A DNA stretch of 64,000 nt from Ailurus styani. Taxonomy: Eukaryota > Chordata > Mammalia > Carnivora > Ailuridae. Shown piece after piece: positions 21,240-32,625 of this stretch. The notes beneath the pieces were generated by a model. It had not been told where the DNA came from, ran no database searches, and was given only the letters and a program-made list of their open reading frames with translations. Every line of letters begins with the position of its first letter. The stretch's first letter is position 1. The position numbers and the translations under genes were made by a program. The stretch spans positions 1,892,262 through 1,956,261 of the forward strand of contig LNAC01000164.1 in assembly GCA_002007465.1 (NCBI GenBank), written 5' to 3'.

Positions 21240-22724
21240 CTTTGTATCCCGTCTTTCACTGCCTTCTAGAAGGGGGCCCCCCTCTTCCCCGGCAAAGGCG
21301 ACAGGGAAAGCCTAACAGGGCTGAGGGTGCTCCTGGAGGTCTCCTGCTTCCCGCCCCCCGGCCCCCATCTAGGGCCAGCTGATGCCTCTGCTGCCCCGTG
21401 GGGGTGATGGAGCAGGCTCGTGGTGGCCCTGCGGCCTGTCAGAGATTTACCACATTGCTCATCAGAGAGGTGTCTAGAATACAGCGCGATGGGAGCAGGG
21501 GCTCTCTGTGGGTTAGCTGAAGGGAAATCTCCTGGTGTGGATGGGCAACGGCTGCTCCAGCTCAGAGGTCCCCCTCCTCCCTTCCCAGCCTTCCTTCCCC
21601 TTTCCAAATCCCTGCAGGTCTTGGAGCACAAGCTGCTGCTGTCTTCTCTGGCCCTCCCTCCTCGGTGCGACTCTACCAGATTCCTGACTTCATGCGACTC
21701 GGATAAAGGCCAGTCCTGGGGCAGGCTTGCACGATTGGACATAAGACAAGTTCTCCTGGGCTCTTCCCTGGGGAGGGTGTTCAGATCCTGGGCTGCCTCT
21801 AAACTCTTGGGGCTGCAAGTCCCAGCTGCCCCCCTCACCCAAGAAAATCAAGAGCAGGGTTGAAACATGTCCCAAAGCTACCTGATAGATTGGGGCTGAT
21901 CTCTGACTGGAGCTCAAGCCTTTCTCGTCTTCGACTGGGCCTTGCTTCTGAAGGAACTTAAGTTACCAGATTCTCCTTGGAAATGTCTCTGCTTTTCCTT
22001 GCACCAGGTCACCAGCGGTTTCCCGGGCCCACGCCATACACGGCAGCTCGTTTTCGCTACTTTGGTTCTCTGACCTGGTGGGAGGACGCCTTTGGCCATG
22101 GTGGCCTTTGCGGGCTGCAGGATATGGAAGGAGGGGGCAGGGCCTTGTTTTTCATCTTCTGTACAGAGACTCTCCTGATCCAAGGGGAGTGATCCGTAGC
22201 CCAAGCCTGCTGAATGGGCTTCTCTTCCTCTGCCCAGGAGGAACGCTTCTCGGGCCTCTACTCTGCTCAGGGCTCAGCAGGACCTGAGATTGGTGGCAGT
22301 GGTTCCTGGAGGTGCTTGGAACTGAGGGAGGAGGCTGACTCTGAGTCGCTTGGGTGGCCCCCATGGTCCTGGGCCCAGCACCTCTCCATGCCTCCTACCC
22401 ACTCCAGGCGCTGCCGTTCACCGTGTCCGTGTCCCCGTCCCCGTGGGCTGGCAGGATGGAGGCCCCTCTCACGTTGCCCACGGGACTGATGTGTCGGGTC
22501 TCCTGCCAACTGTGGGGGAGGGGGAAGGGGTGACCGCTCAAAGGGCAACGGAGCAATCCATTCACCTGGAGTCCTGGGGCGGCCTGGGCAACCCCATCTT
22601 TCCGAGCAGCTCCCTACTCTCCTGCCCTCCCTTAGAGATGGAGGAAGGGCTTCTCGCCCTCTGCGGAGCAGCTGAGCTCTGAGCTTCCATTCCTGAGTAC
22701 TTAGGGAATTTTCTAAATCCCAGC
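21240..22724. other. Unique GC-rich stretch
   Basis: No repeat recognised. Overlapping frames on both strands (for example 21,266-21,838 minus, 190 codons) have no identifiable domain. Confidence 0.5.
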
Positions 22725-23245
22725 TTACATTCTTGTACTTTTCTGCTTACAGCCCCTCCGTGGCTCTCCGCACCAGCCTCCAGGGCCTCCTGCTTGCCTT
22801 TCCAGCCCTGCCCGCATCTCCTCCCCATCACTGGCCACAATGAACCTCCCTTCTCTCCTTGTGGAAGCCCCATGGCCTCTCACTTCTAGACTCTTCCATG
22901 TATTCGTCCCTCTTTATAAAATCCCCTCCTTCCCTTTTCTTCCCTCTACCTTTGCTGGCTAATCACACCGCTCGTTAGAGCGCATCTTAGAAATCTCTCG
23001 TCTGGGAGACCCTCCCAGCTCCCTAAGACTGGCCCTGGTCCTCTCTTCTTGCCTCTTTGACGGCACTTGTCAGACTGAGTTGTAACTCTTTCTTGATAGG
23101 TTTTCTTACCAAAATGCTATGTCCTTAAGAGAAGGGGGCAAGGTTTTGGTTTTGGTTTTCAAATTTGGTGGAGGTGCCCTCAGCTTCCAGAGTCACGTAA
23201 TAGATGCTCAGGATTGATTTGTGGAATCTGGTAGGAGCTGATGGG
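22725..23245 (+). mobile_element. L2 copy, 3' half
   Basis: CCTCCGTGGCTCTCCGCACC, CTTTCCAGCCCTGCCCGCAT, AGACCCTCCCAGCTCCCTAA, TAGATGCTCAGGATTGATTT follow the L2 plus-strand order over about 500 bases. Confidence 0.6.
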
Positions 23246-23374
23246 TGGGTGAGGAACAGGTAGGCCTTCCTTGGAAAGCTGCCTTCCATTCCCGACCTGA
23301 ATTATCTGAGTCTTTAGGTACTTTGCTTCTGTATTTCTGGACAATGGAGGGTCTGTGGGCAGAGACCATTTATT

Positions 23375-23538
23375 CATTCATCCATTCAGTAAATATTACA
23401 GAGCCCCTTGTATGTGCCAAGCACCGTGCTAACACTGGGACATACCAGTAAAATAAGACACCGTCTTATTTTATAAGCCCCTAAACTCACAAAACTTATA
23501 TCCTAGTGGAGGAAACAGATAATAAACAAGCAAATATG
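23375..23538 (-). mobile_element. L2 3'-end fragment, interrupted by SINE
   Basis: ATTCATTCATCCATTCAGTA, CTTGTATGTGCCAAGCACCG and ATCCTAGTGGAGGAAACAGA read as reversed L2. The SINE at 23,539 lands at its AATAAACAAGCAAATATG end. Confidence 0.65.
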
Positions 23539-23747
23539 TGAGCGCCTGGGTGGCTCAGTGGGTTAAAGCCTCTGCTTTCGGCTCAGGTCATGATCTCAGC
23601 GTCCTGGGATCAAGGCCCGCATCGGGCTCTCTGCTCAGCAGGGAGCCTGCTTCCTCCTCTCCTTGTCTCTCTCTCTGCCTGCCTCTCTGCCTACTTGTAA
23701 TCTCTCTCTCTGTGTCAAATAAATAAATAAAATCTTTAAAAAAAAAA
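23539..23747 (+). mobile_element. CAN SINE, mustelid-type, perfect target-site duplication
   Basis: GCGCCTGGGTGGCTCAGTGG, GTTAAAGCCTCTGCTTTCGG, CTGCCTACTTGTAATCTC and a poly-A end. AACAAGCAAATATG (23,525-23,538) recurs exactly at 23,748-23,761. It appears to be one of the younger SINEs here. Confidence 0.97.
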
Positions 23748-23761
23748 AACAAGCAAATATG

Positions 23762-25600
23762 AAAGCACGATTACATATAGTGATCGGTCCTAGAAAGGAC
23801 TGTGTAGGCCGGTTTGGGAGCTAGGACAATCACAGGAGGGGCTGTGCCACTGAAGCTCTCTCCCCCTGGAGACTAGCATACCTCTCCCTCTGCAGAGGCT
23901 TTGAGCCCCGGTGTCCCCCCATCTGCTGGGATCACGTCAGCGTCATTCTGTCCTCAGCCAGAGCTCTGGTGCTGGGCCCTTCGAGGAGCTCTTCCTTTTA
24001 GCACTGCCTGCCCGTGGGGTGAAGGACTCTCCAGGTGGGAAGGCAGATGGGTCCAAGCAGGAAGGATAACCCCTTGCTTTGCTGTCGGAGGGCCTGGACT
24101 CATCAGCAGATGGGGCAGGGTCCTTCCATTGGGGGGTCTGGTTGGGTGCCGTGTTTGGGTCCTGCCGACGCACTGGAGCAACAGCAGGTCCAGTGTGGGC
24201 CTAGCAGGAGAACCGTGGCCTCCTGGTGGCACGTGGAGCTGCTGCTGCCGGTGCCACCAGGAAGCCCCATGTTGCTGGGTAGGCCGAGGCTGGGCTGGGC
24301 AACACCATCCCCGTAGGCCTGCCGGTGGCTCTGCAGGCTTGGGCTGCTTTCTCCTCCGAACAGCTGTCTGCCTTGTTGGAAAACCGGTGGCCTGTGCTTG
24401 GGTGAACTCCTGTGAGAAAATCAGGGTGTCCCTCTGGGGTATTCTCCCCTGGCTTGGGAATTAGTGCTAGATTACTGGGGGTCCTGGGGTCTTAGAGGGG
24501 AGCACGTGGTAGCCTGTGTCCAGGGCAAAGGGAGCTTCGCTTGGTGCAGGCAGGGAGGCTGGTGCGGTAGCCTGGGAGGTGGGGTTAGCAAGGTGGCAGC
24601 TGGGTTCCTGCCCCGGGGCAGCGCTGATGTGTCTCCTGCCACCACCGTCTGTCCACGGGGCCCCTGCATCAAGGCACCTTTGTTTCCCCTTCAGCCGGGA
24701 GAGTGGCGGCCAGCTGCAGGGTAGAGGCTCCCGCTGGCCCGAGGCCAGGAGCACCACTCTTTCCCCGGGAGACACAGTGGCATCTCCGGACACTCAGACA
24801 CAAGCCATCCCTGCGGGCATCAGCTTGGCCTCTGTTGGCTCAGGGCGGATGGGCCATGCTTGGGGGCAGGGGCCACAGGGCAAATTGGGAAGGGCGCTCC
24901 CCACTCCCTGGTCTGGACGGGACCCAGCCAGTCACTAACTTCAGAGACTGAATGGAGTGGAGGTTGAGAACTAGAGGGCCCATAAACTTTGGGGACCGCC
25001 CTGATCCAAGGGTCTGGGTCCAGCCTCCTTTGTGCTTTGGTCTCGTCCACAAACGCCTGCACCCAGGGAGCTGGTAGGCACTCCCAGATCGTACGCGTGA
25101 CAATGTTTGTGCCGAGAGAAAGGGCATGTTTATGGTAGCGTCTGGAAACATGAGATCGTGAGTGCGTGTGCTCATGACCCTGTGTGTCTCAGCCTCAAGG
25201 GGATTTCTGTCCCTCGAGGCTCCCAGTGCCTCTGTGAATAAGACCAGGCTGGGATGTGTGTTTATGACTATCTGGTGTGGGCACCCACATGTGTGCGTGT
25301 CTTTGTCTCTGTGGGGCTAACCACACATTCTCTCGGGAGCTGCTCCTCCAGGCCATGAAGGGGCGACACGGCAGCGTCCCCAGAGAGGAGGGGACACAGG
25401 GCAGGGCCGTGTGGGAACTGTGCCTTTCCTCGATCTGCTTTCCATCCCATCCTTCCCGGCATTCTCACCCTAGTCTTGGCCTGAGGTAGAGGGGGGAAGA
25501 GAAGACCCTAAAAAAGGCTTTGTGACCAGTGGTCCTGCCAAATTTGGGGGCCAGGCATGGCTGAGCTTGTCTGAGAGTCAGAGAAGTAAGAAACTGGGCA
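23762..25600. other. Unique GC-rich stretch
   Basis: No repeat family is seen. Near CTCF-like strings occur at 24,225 (CTCCTGGTGGCAC, reversed) and 24,255 (CCACCAGGAAGC) but each misses a core base. Open frames of up to 187 codons have no domain. Confidence 0.5.
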
Positions 25601-25613
25601 GCAGAGAGAGAGA

Positions 25614-25647
25614 NCCCCCCCCCCCCCCCTTTTTTTTTTTTTTTTTT
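25614..25647. repeat. Poly-C then poly-T tract with one unresolved base
   Basis: An N at 25,614 is followed by about fifteen C and about eighteen T. The single N marks an uncertain assembly point, so lengths here are unreliable. Confidence 0.9.
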
Positions 25648-25739
25648 GCCTTGTTCTTTTTTCCTGGCTTGGAAATAATAGGTCTTCAATCTGAGATTAG
25701 GAGAAAAGGAAACAACCAGAAAAGGAACCAGTTAGAACC

Positions 25740-25960
25740 AAGACGAGCTGCCGGATGCAGACCACACATCCCCCCCACCCCCCCGACCCCCGATGCGCTC
25801 GAGTGTTCTCCCCCAGCCGTGGTTCTGCGTGCCGGGGTGGGTGGTGGGGCAGCCGGGGGCGGCGAGGGGGACATTCGACTGCCCGCGCCCCACCGGGCCG
25901 GGGAGACACAGGACGGCCGGCGAGATCGGAGGGTGGGCTCTGGAGTCAGGCTGACCGGCG
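25740..25960. promoter_or_regulatory. Small CpG-rich patch
   Basis: More than twenty CpGs lie within about 220 bases (CCGGGGGCGGCGAGG, CACCGGGCCGGGG, GACGGCCGGCGAGATCGG). No gene start is visible. A MIR begins at its right end. It may be a regulatory patch or biased repair beside the poly-C tract. Confidence 0.35.
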
Positions 25961-26095
25961 GTTTAGCAGCCAGACTTCACCTCTGCGAGTCTTGGCTTCC
26001 TCTCCTGTGACCCTTATGCTGGTTGTGAGGACCCGATGAGAGCACACAGGCAGTATTTGGACAGTGCCTAGCTCGTTGGAAGCATCGGTGGTACA
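25925..26095 (+). mobile_element. MIR copy
   Basis: GGGCTCTGGAGTCAGGCTGA, CTTGGCTTCCTCTCCTGTGA, GGACAGTGCCTAGCTCGTTG keep the MIR order. Confidence 0.75.
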
Positions 26096-26446
26096 CACAC
26101 GGATGGGGCTCGGCTCTTCCCATACATCAGAAGCACCGGCTTGAAGCTGAGGACGATTGTCGGCAACGTGGATCGTTAACGGTCTGCAGAAGCAGCCGTC
26201 TATACCAAAAGGTGCCAGCAGAGATGCCACCCAGGCTGGGACAGGGATGTGTTTACTCACCGGGGCCGGCGCCTGTGCTTTTTGTGTAGCCGCGGGTACA
26301 TGTGTGTGCGAGGCTCTGAAGACACAGGAGCACTGGGAGGGAGAAGGAGGGAAGACACCACGGTGCATGTGTGTTTGTGTGTTTGTTTGTTTGTGTTATC
26401 TATTTTTTTGGATACCTGTGTATTCAAAGTAGGAATATGGCCCGAG

Positions 26447-26641
26447 GGTGCCTGGGTGGCTCAGTGGGTTAAAGCCTCTGCTTTCGGCTCAGGTCATGAT
26501 CTCAGCGTCCTGGGATCCAGGCCCACATCGGGCTCCCTGCTCAGCGGGGAGCCTGCTTCCTCCTCTCCCTGCCTCTCTGCCTACTTGTAATCTCTCTCTC
26601 TGTGTCAAATAAATAAATAAAATCTTTAAAAAAAAAAAAAA
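26447..26641 (+). mobile_element. CAN SINE, mustelid-type, perfect target-site duplication
   Basis: Same subfamily as the copy at 23,539, with GGGTTAAAGCCTCTGCTTTC. GAATATGGCCCGAG at 26,433-26,446 recurs exactly at 26,642-26,655. Confidence 0.97.
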
Positions 26642-26655
26642 GAATATGGCCCGAG

Positions 26656-27111
26656 AAGCTCTTGAGACGACCTCAGTGGACAGTGACCGTCCATCGTCTC
26701 AGCTGTTTAAGTGGGTTCAGGTGTGTCGGGAGGGGCTGTTTGGGATCTTTCTCCGGGACGTCCAAGTGTTGTGCTCATCTGGAAAGCAGTGATGGGAGGT
26801 GTGAGCCGACAGAGAAGGAAACTGTTGAGATCAGAAGTGGAGAAAAGAAATCGGGGGGTGGGGAGCCCCAAAATAACCTTCTAGTCCATAGAGGGCTTTC
26901 AGGGGACTCCATTTGCCTACGCGCTGGAGAAGTTGTGGAAGGATGCAGGCTGGATTGAATTTAGCAAATACTTGGCACGAGAGGTAAAGAATAGCTTCCT
27001 GACATGGTCAGGCATAGTCAGATGCCCCATTTGTTGGGATCCGGCCTGCCTGGGGCAAGCGTGGAGTAGGTGACCTCTTGAGGACCCCTCCACACCCGGG
27101 CGTCTAGAATA
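26656..27111. other. Unique stretch
   Basis: Nothing recognised on either strand. Confidence 0.5.
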
Positions 27112-27225
27112 TTCCACTGGCTTGGTTGCTGACTTACTCTAAGACCTTGGGCAGATGACTAAGCCCTAATGAGCCTCAGTTTCCTTCTCTGTTAAATCGT
27201 GATGGGAGTGTTTCCTTTCAGTTCC
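27112..27225 (+). mobile_element. MIR core fragment
   Basis: TAAGACCTTGGGCAGATGAC, GAGCCTCAGTTTCCTTCTCT, GTTAAATCGTGATGGGAG follow the MIR core closely. Confidence 0.8.
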
Positions 27226-27264
27226 CTCCCTGCCTCCTGGGGCTTGGGAAGGTCAAGAAGCCCA

Positions 27265-27510
27265 CCTCTGTCAAGTTCTCACATTTCTGAAGAAAAGGCC
27301 CCGATTTCTAACTCCAGGGAGTTTCTGTGAGCTGACTTCCCTGGCTGTCCTCATACTGCACCCTGAATCCGCGTGCTCCCTTCACTACCCAGGATTCCCG
27401 AAGTGCTCCCCATCTCCCCCGAGCCTGGGTGCCTATAGGACATGCCGAGTGACTTACCTCCTCCGTTTCTCACTGCTGCCGTGACCCCTGCTTAGAGTGC
27501 TCTCCCCGAT
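27265..27510 (+). mobile_element. Possible L2 fragment
   Basis: Short L2-like phrases (GCTGACTTCCCTGGCTGTCC, CTTAGAGTGCTCTCCC) occur but the match is diffuse. Confidence 0.35.
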
Positions 27511-28794
27511 CTGCTTTAAGCCTGCTGGGTTTTGGCCAGCCCTTTCTCCGTTGGAGGTTCAGTTCCCCCCCTCCCCCCATCCTCCATAGCTTGTCTCCAA
27601 AATAGCTTTCCTCTTCCCATGCTTGCTTTAGTTATCCCCCGTCCTGGCCCTCGTGTGTGCCACGTGATCTGCTCTGGGGCTGAGCCCCACTGATGCAAGG
27701 AAGGATGACTGGGAACTGGGCTTGTGCACAGCAGCAACCTGAGGCGGGTGGAGAGGTGGGGTGGGTCCCGGGGAGGTGAGGGACTGACTAGTTCTTGGGA
27801 CAGAGAGGTAGATAGATTGGAAGCGGCCTACAGTCGACCCTTGCTGCCCGTGCCTCCGGCCATCTGGCCGTGTGGCCCTCCAGTGACCTGTTGCTCTTGG
27901 GGTTGGTTAGGAAAGCCGGAGCTCTGGTAAGGAGGAGACACTTCGGGAGGCCAGCTGGCATCTGCCTGGGGCTGCCTTGCCCTGAAGTCATCCTGGGAGC
28001 TCAGAGGACAAGTTTGCATGTCCCCCAGGCCGGGGCTAAGGTGGGGACTGAGGCTACTGCAGAGGCTTCCTGGAAGCGGACTGAGTTGCCAGGGAAAGAG
28101 CAGTTCTTACAGGGGGCTGGGGACAGCAGCTGCTGTTCGGCTTCGCCAGCCCCCTTCTACCTCCAGCTCCCAGAGGGACCAAGGGGCCAACCCCAGTCTA
28201 GAAACTGAAGTGCTGATACAAAACAGGAGTGGCCCAGCAGGACCTCTGGAGCGGGGCTTATTTAGGAAAGCTTCCCTTCCCTGCTCAGCCTCCCGTTACA
28301 AGCTCCCCAGGGGGAGGGAGGGACCCACAGCATCTGACCAGATGTGAAGGTCACGGAGGGAGTCCAGCACGTGCTGACTGTCACCTTCTGGGCCTGTGTC
28401 CCTGGGCTGGTGAGAGAGGGAGGACCTGGCCTTGGGGGAATGTTCTCTCCTTCTGGCTGCTGCCGCCCTGAACCATGGCTTCCACATGTCTCCAAACAGG
28501 CTGGATTGTCCTCTGGAGCAATGTGTCACACACATATCGGAGTCCCAGCAGAAGGGGAGGGGCCACTGTGGGGGGGAGGGGGGCTGGGATTCTCAGGCTG
28601 ACCGGGCAGTAGGGCTTCAGCTCAGAGAGAGGAGGCCCTGCGGGAAGCTTGGTCATGGCGGGCACACTGATAGGGCAGGTGAGGGCACCAGCCAGGGCTC
28701 CCTCTTCTCCCCAAACCACGGACCCACTCAGCAACCACCCCCCCCCCCCGTCTGGCAAGGCCTAGAAACGTAAACAGCCTGAGTCAGAGCTGGA
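27511..28794. other. Unique GC-rich stretch
   Basis: No repeat or gene recognised. A ten-base C run lies at about 28,739-28,749. Confidence 0.5.
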
Positions 28795-29000
28795 CAGCAG
28801 CTTACGAGCGTGTTGCTTCTGTCATTAGCCGTAATAGCAGCATCTCAACTGGCTGCTGGTGCCTTTCATCCAAGCCTCTCAAAGAACTTGACAGGACAGC
28901 AAAGGGTTCTATGATCCCCAGATTACTAATGGAGAAACCATGGCCCAGACAAGCCTGGCAACTTTCTGAGGCTGAAATGGCGGAGGTGGCAGGAGGCTGC
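28795..29000 (-). mobile_element. Possible MIR copy
   Basis: TTATGATCCCCAGATTACTA-like text at 28,910, then GGAGAAACCATGGCCCAGAC and GGCTGAAATGGCGGAGG, resembles a reversed MIR with substantial decay. Confidence 0.5.
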
Positions 29001-29099
29001 AAATGGGCAGGTTCTGCCCAGCTCGGGAAGTAGGGTCTGGGTTCTCACTGGGTTACCCGCTTGTTTCTTCTTTCTTCCCTAAGTTGCCGATATCCAACA

Positions 29100-29310
29100 G
29101 CTGACAGCAGTAACGAGAGCTACAAGGTGCATCACACTTACTGTGACCCAGAGGAGGGAGGTGCTGGTATGATGTCCATTTACAGATGAGGAAACTGAGT
29201 CACAGAGAGCTTAGGTAACTTGCAGGTCAGACAGCTAGTAAGTGATCGCGTCAGGATCCAAACCCCAGAAGTCTGGTGCCAGAGTTTCCCCCTCAGAATT
29301 ATATTACCAT
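29100..29310 (-). mobile_element. MIR copy
   Basis: CCATTTACAGATGAGGAAAC, TGAGTCACAGAGAGCTTAGG, CAGACAGCTAGTAAGTGATC, AGGATCCAAACCCCAGAAGT follow the reversed MIR core. Confidence 0.82.
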
Positions 29311-29864
29311 TCTGAAACCGTCCCCAGGGCAGGCCAGTAGTGCCAAGGCAGAACTCCAGCCGCAGCTCTGAGGAGAGGAGAGCCCCTGTCCCCTCCTGCC
29401 ATCTTGGGGCAGTTGGTCTGGGGAGTGACGTCCCAGAAGCCTCCGCCTGAACGGCGGTTATAGGGATGTTGTAGCGGAGGTTCCTGACAGGACTGTGTTG
29501 CTGGTGGATCAGAGCCTGGGACCAAGGGGATGGGGTGCAGCCTCACCAACCCCTCTGCCTTCTCCCGCAGTGCCAGCTGCCAGGAGCTGGGGAGGGTGGG
29601 GGTCGGAGCTACCTGCGGCGCCAGTGGGTGCAATGAGTGTGTTCTTGGAGGAGAGCCAGCTGCCCTCCCCGTCTAAGAGTCTACGGGGAGGAGTCTTTGT
29701 CCCTGTCTCCAACCCTCCCATCTCCGATGCCCACCTTCTTCTCAGGGATGTGCACGGCCAAGCACAGCCCCAGGCGGCTTCTCGTCTTGGCTTCCCAGAG
29801 GCCCAGAGACCCAGCTCCAGTCTTCTCTGCAGCCTTTCTGGGGCCGGGGGTGACAGCGGGATAA
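29311..29864. other. Unique stretch with an acceptor-like site
   Basis: CCCCTCTGCCTTCTCCCGCAG ends at 29,570 and looks like a strong splice acceptor. The 156-codon plus frame across it (29,495-29,965) has no recognisable domain and runs into a MIR, so no exon is claimed. Confidence 0.4.
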
Positions 29865-29985
29865 AAGGCAGCCTGGGGACTGGGTTCTGCCAGAGCTTGC
29901 TGTGGGGACTAAGGCCCGTCATTTATGCCCTCCGACGGGCCTCCATTTTCTTACGTGTGAAATGAGCGTGTGGATCCAGTGCTGT
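29865..29985 (+). mobile_element. MIR fragment
   Basis: CCAGAGCTTGCTGTGGGGAC, CTCCATTTTCTTACGTGTGA and AATGAGCGTGTGGATCC keep the MIR core order. Confidence 0.6.
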
Positions 29986-30129
29986 GCCTGACAGCCTGAT
30001 TCTTGGATGTCCACAAGAGAAAGTCTCTTGGGAGATGCCTGGGTACCCCACAGACTTGGGCGGTGGGCGGAGGTGGGGCAGGAAATACTGGAAAATCGTG
30101 CTAGGCAAGGCCACTGGCCATTTCTAGTG

Positions 30130-30520
30130 CATGCTTCTATTTCAGCTATTTGCAACTTTCTGAAAAGTTCATGGTTTGGGGATTGTATTTTTTTTTTTTG
30201 GTCATTTTTTCCATATTTGGTCATGGCCTGGAGCAATGATTTTTGGAAAGATAGAGTAAAAAACCCCTTCAGCTGTTTGTGAGCATTGCAAACACCCACA
30301 AAAAAAATATCCTTTTTCCATTTAGAAGAAACAACAACATAGTTCTGTTTTCTTTTTCAGCTCAAATAACTCGCAAACAACTCCAAAGACTTCAAACTTG
30401 GCTAGTAATTAATCCTTAATGAAGGGGACTGTACAGTGTGTGCTTTGCAAAGTTGGGAAAAGAGTGGTTTCAAATTCAGAAAATTATTGATGCTTGAAAA
30501 AACTCTGCATTTTTTTTCTT
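30130..30520. promoter_or_regulatory. Candidate conserved non-coding element, AT-rich
   Basis: An AT-rich, CpG-poor block stands in GC-rich unique DNA and matches no repeat I know. It carries GAAACAACAACA and GCAAACAACTCC (forkhead-type AAACAA), GTAATTAATCCTTAATG (homeodomain-type TAATTA), and CATATTTGGTCATGG (SRF-like half). These features are typical of vertebrate regulatory elements. Conservation itself cannot be seen here. Confidence 0.3.
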
Positions 30521-31507
30521 GCTTGGTGGCCCTCACCCCTAGACGGCAGCCCCCTAGTAAGAAAGTCAGAGTGGACCCCAAATCTAGAACCGTAGCCAAT
30601 GTGGGAATGATTCTCGAAGGAGGTGGCCGCACCTTCTGCCTGAAGGTGCCACACAATGCAGTGTGATCTTTGCCTGTTGCACAGACTGACGGACTGAGGC
30701 CGAGAAAAGCCGGAGTCAGGCCTTGCCCCGCTTTGCAAGATGAAGGGAGCTGGTCTTTGGAAAGCTTATGGTTGAGGTCCTTATCCTAGGAAGTTTCCAG
30801 GAGGCACCTTAGAGTCTAGAGCAGTCACTAGTTCCAGAGTCGTGGGACCCACTGGGGGTAGAATCCAGAAGGGCCAGCGTCTGAGGAGGGAAGTGATGAT
30901 GGCTCACGTGCATGGAGAAAGTAGGGGGGCTCTCTGTTGGGTGAGCAGGGGACCCCTCCCCCATCAGGCCACATCCCCTGGGCTCCATCCCTCAGAAACC
31001 AGTGTTGGGGGCCTCTCTCTTTTCAGCTACCCCTCCCCCAATCCCTCTCGGCTTCTGTCACACTCTCTCTAGCCCCGCCTACTCCAGCTTGGAAGAGGCC
31101 ATGCCATCTTCTGAATGCTCCTGCTCACTCTGGTGTTACGTGTGCATGCACACCTGCCCCAGAGGGCAGTGAGAGCCCGACCCCCAGAACCGGGCTCTCT
31201 TCACTCTGCAAAGCAAGACAGTGACTGCAGCTGGGTGTTCGAGGGCCTGGAGTGGAGTGAGCGGAGGTGGCCGGGTGGAAAGAAACTTGGAAGCCTGATG
31301 CCTGAGATCTAAGTCCACCAGATCCGCCACCTGCCTCCCACCTGCCCCTGCCAGACCTCTCCTGTCCCTGGCTTCCTCCCCGGACTGGCGCTTGGGCAGG
31401 GCGGCGCGCTCTCCAGAGCCCCCCTTCAAGCCCAGGGATCTGACTTGGCCTCGTGCTCTCCGGGCTCTCGACGTGAATGGGCGTGCACATGTACGTGTAT
31501 GTATACA
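30521..31507. other. Unique stretch
   Basis: No repeat or gene recognised. Confidence 0.5.
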
Positions 31508-31534
31508 CGCACACACACACACACACACACACAC
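31508..31534. repeat. (CA)n microsatellite
   Basis: About thirteen CA units, flanked by TATACACG and GTGCAC. Confidence 0.97.
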
Positions 31535-32404
31535 GTGCACACCAGATTTTTTACTGATTTTGGACATTTGGGGAATGGGGACCTGTGAGTTCCTAACCCC
31601 AAAGAGCAAGAGGATAAACTGATTCTCGGGTGGGCCACATCCAGACATGAGGAGCCCTTTGGCCAATCCCCAGAGTCCTGTAGCCAGGGATCAGGGCCCA
31701 AGGGAGTTAAGCAGGCAGGAGCCATGGATAGAAAGAACCTCAGAAGGTTCTGCCAGCTGGGAGGGTGGAGGATGGACACTGAACTTGTCTACCAGCCAAT
31801 GCCAGGATGTCATTTTCTCACATCTGGTCCCACATCTGGAGCCAGCCAGATGCTCCTTTCAAAGTGCCGATGCGGCCTGCCCCGATTGCCTCAGGGAGAA
31901 GGCCATTTGGTGACACTGTCTCCAGGCCTCGTCATCTCCAGATGGTAGCCCATATTCCAGCTAGGATCATCTGGGTACACCCACGGGGCCCTGCAGCTGG
32001 GGAGAGGCTCGGGGCAGCTGCCCGGAGCAGGGGCTTTGCCTTAGACCCCTTGTCAGGCACTAGAACCTGCGGTACGTTTCAATTTCCTGCCGGGCAGCCG
32101 TTGGCCTCCCCGCCTCGCCTCCCGGAGCTCGCACATTCTGCCTGCTGCCATTCTGGCTCTTGGTGTCCAGCTGCTCTAGCCTTTCTGTCTGACGGCCACA
32201 TGACCGCGGCTCCCAGATGCCGACCCTTGACTGGGGAAAGCGGAGGAGGACTATGTCAGGAGATGCCGCTCTTCCCCGCCTCTCAGTCCCTAGGACCCAG
32301 CTCTGGCCCATCCGGACCCTCCAATTTTCTTCCTCAGGTTTACAGAAGAAGGAATAGGAAGCAACAACCCCACACCTTTGAGAGGCCTGCTCTATAGACC
32401 ATGG
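31535..32404. other. Unique stretch
   Basis: Nothing recognised. A 196-codon plus frame (31,807-32,397) has no domain and no exon signals. Confidence 0.5.
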
Positions 32405-32625
32405 AGGAGAGGCAACGGGGGGATCCTGGCCTCAAGGAGCTTAGAGTCTTGAGGATGAAAGGGGCCCTCGGAGGGCTGAGAACCCTTAGCGCGAAGTCAT
32501 AGTCATGTACTTCATGAATGGTATGCCTGAAGGTCCAGAAAGACAGAGAAGGGAGAGGGCACTGTGAGTTGGAAGTCAGGGGAGGCTTCCTGGAGGAGGT
32601 GATAACTGGTCAGGACGGGACAGCC
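32405..32625 (-). mobile_element. L2 fragment
   Basis: GGCCTCAAGGAGCTTAGAGT and GTCAGGGGAGGCTTCCTGGA with GGAGGTGATAACTGG match the reversed L2 3' region. Confidence 0.55.

Noticed and set aside
21039..21315. Frames with Cys-Val and Arg-Glu repeats
   Set aside because: Translations of the (TG)n(AG)n microsatellite.
24225..24266. Further CTCF-like strings
   Set aside because: Both miss a core base (AGGAGGC and AGGAAGC instead of AGGKGGC).
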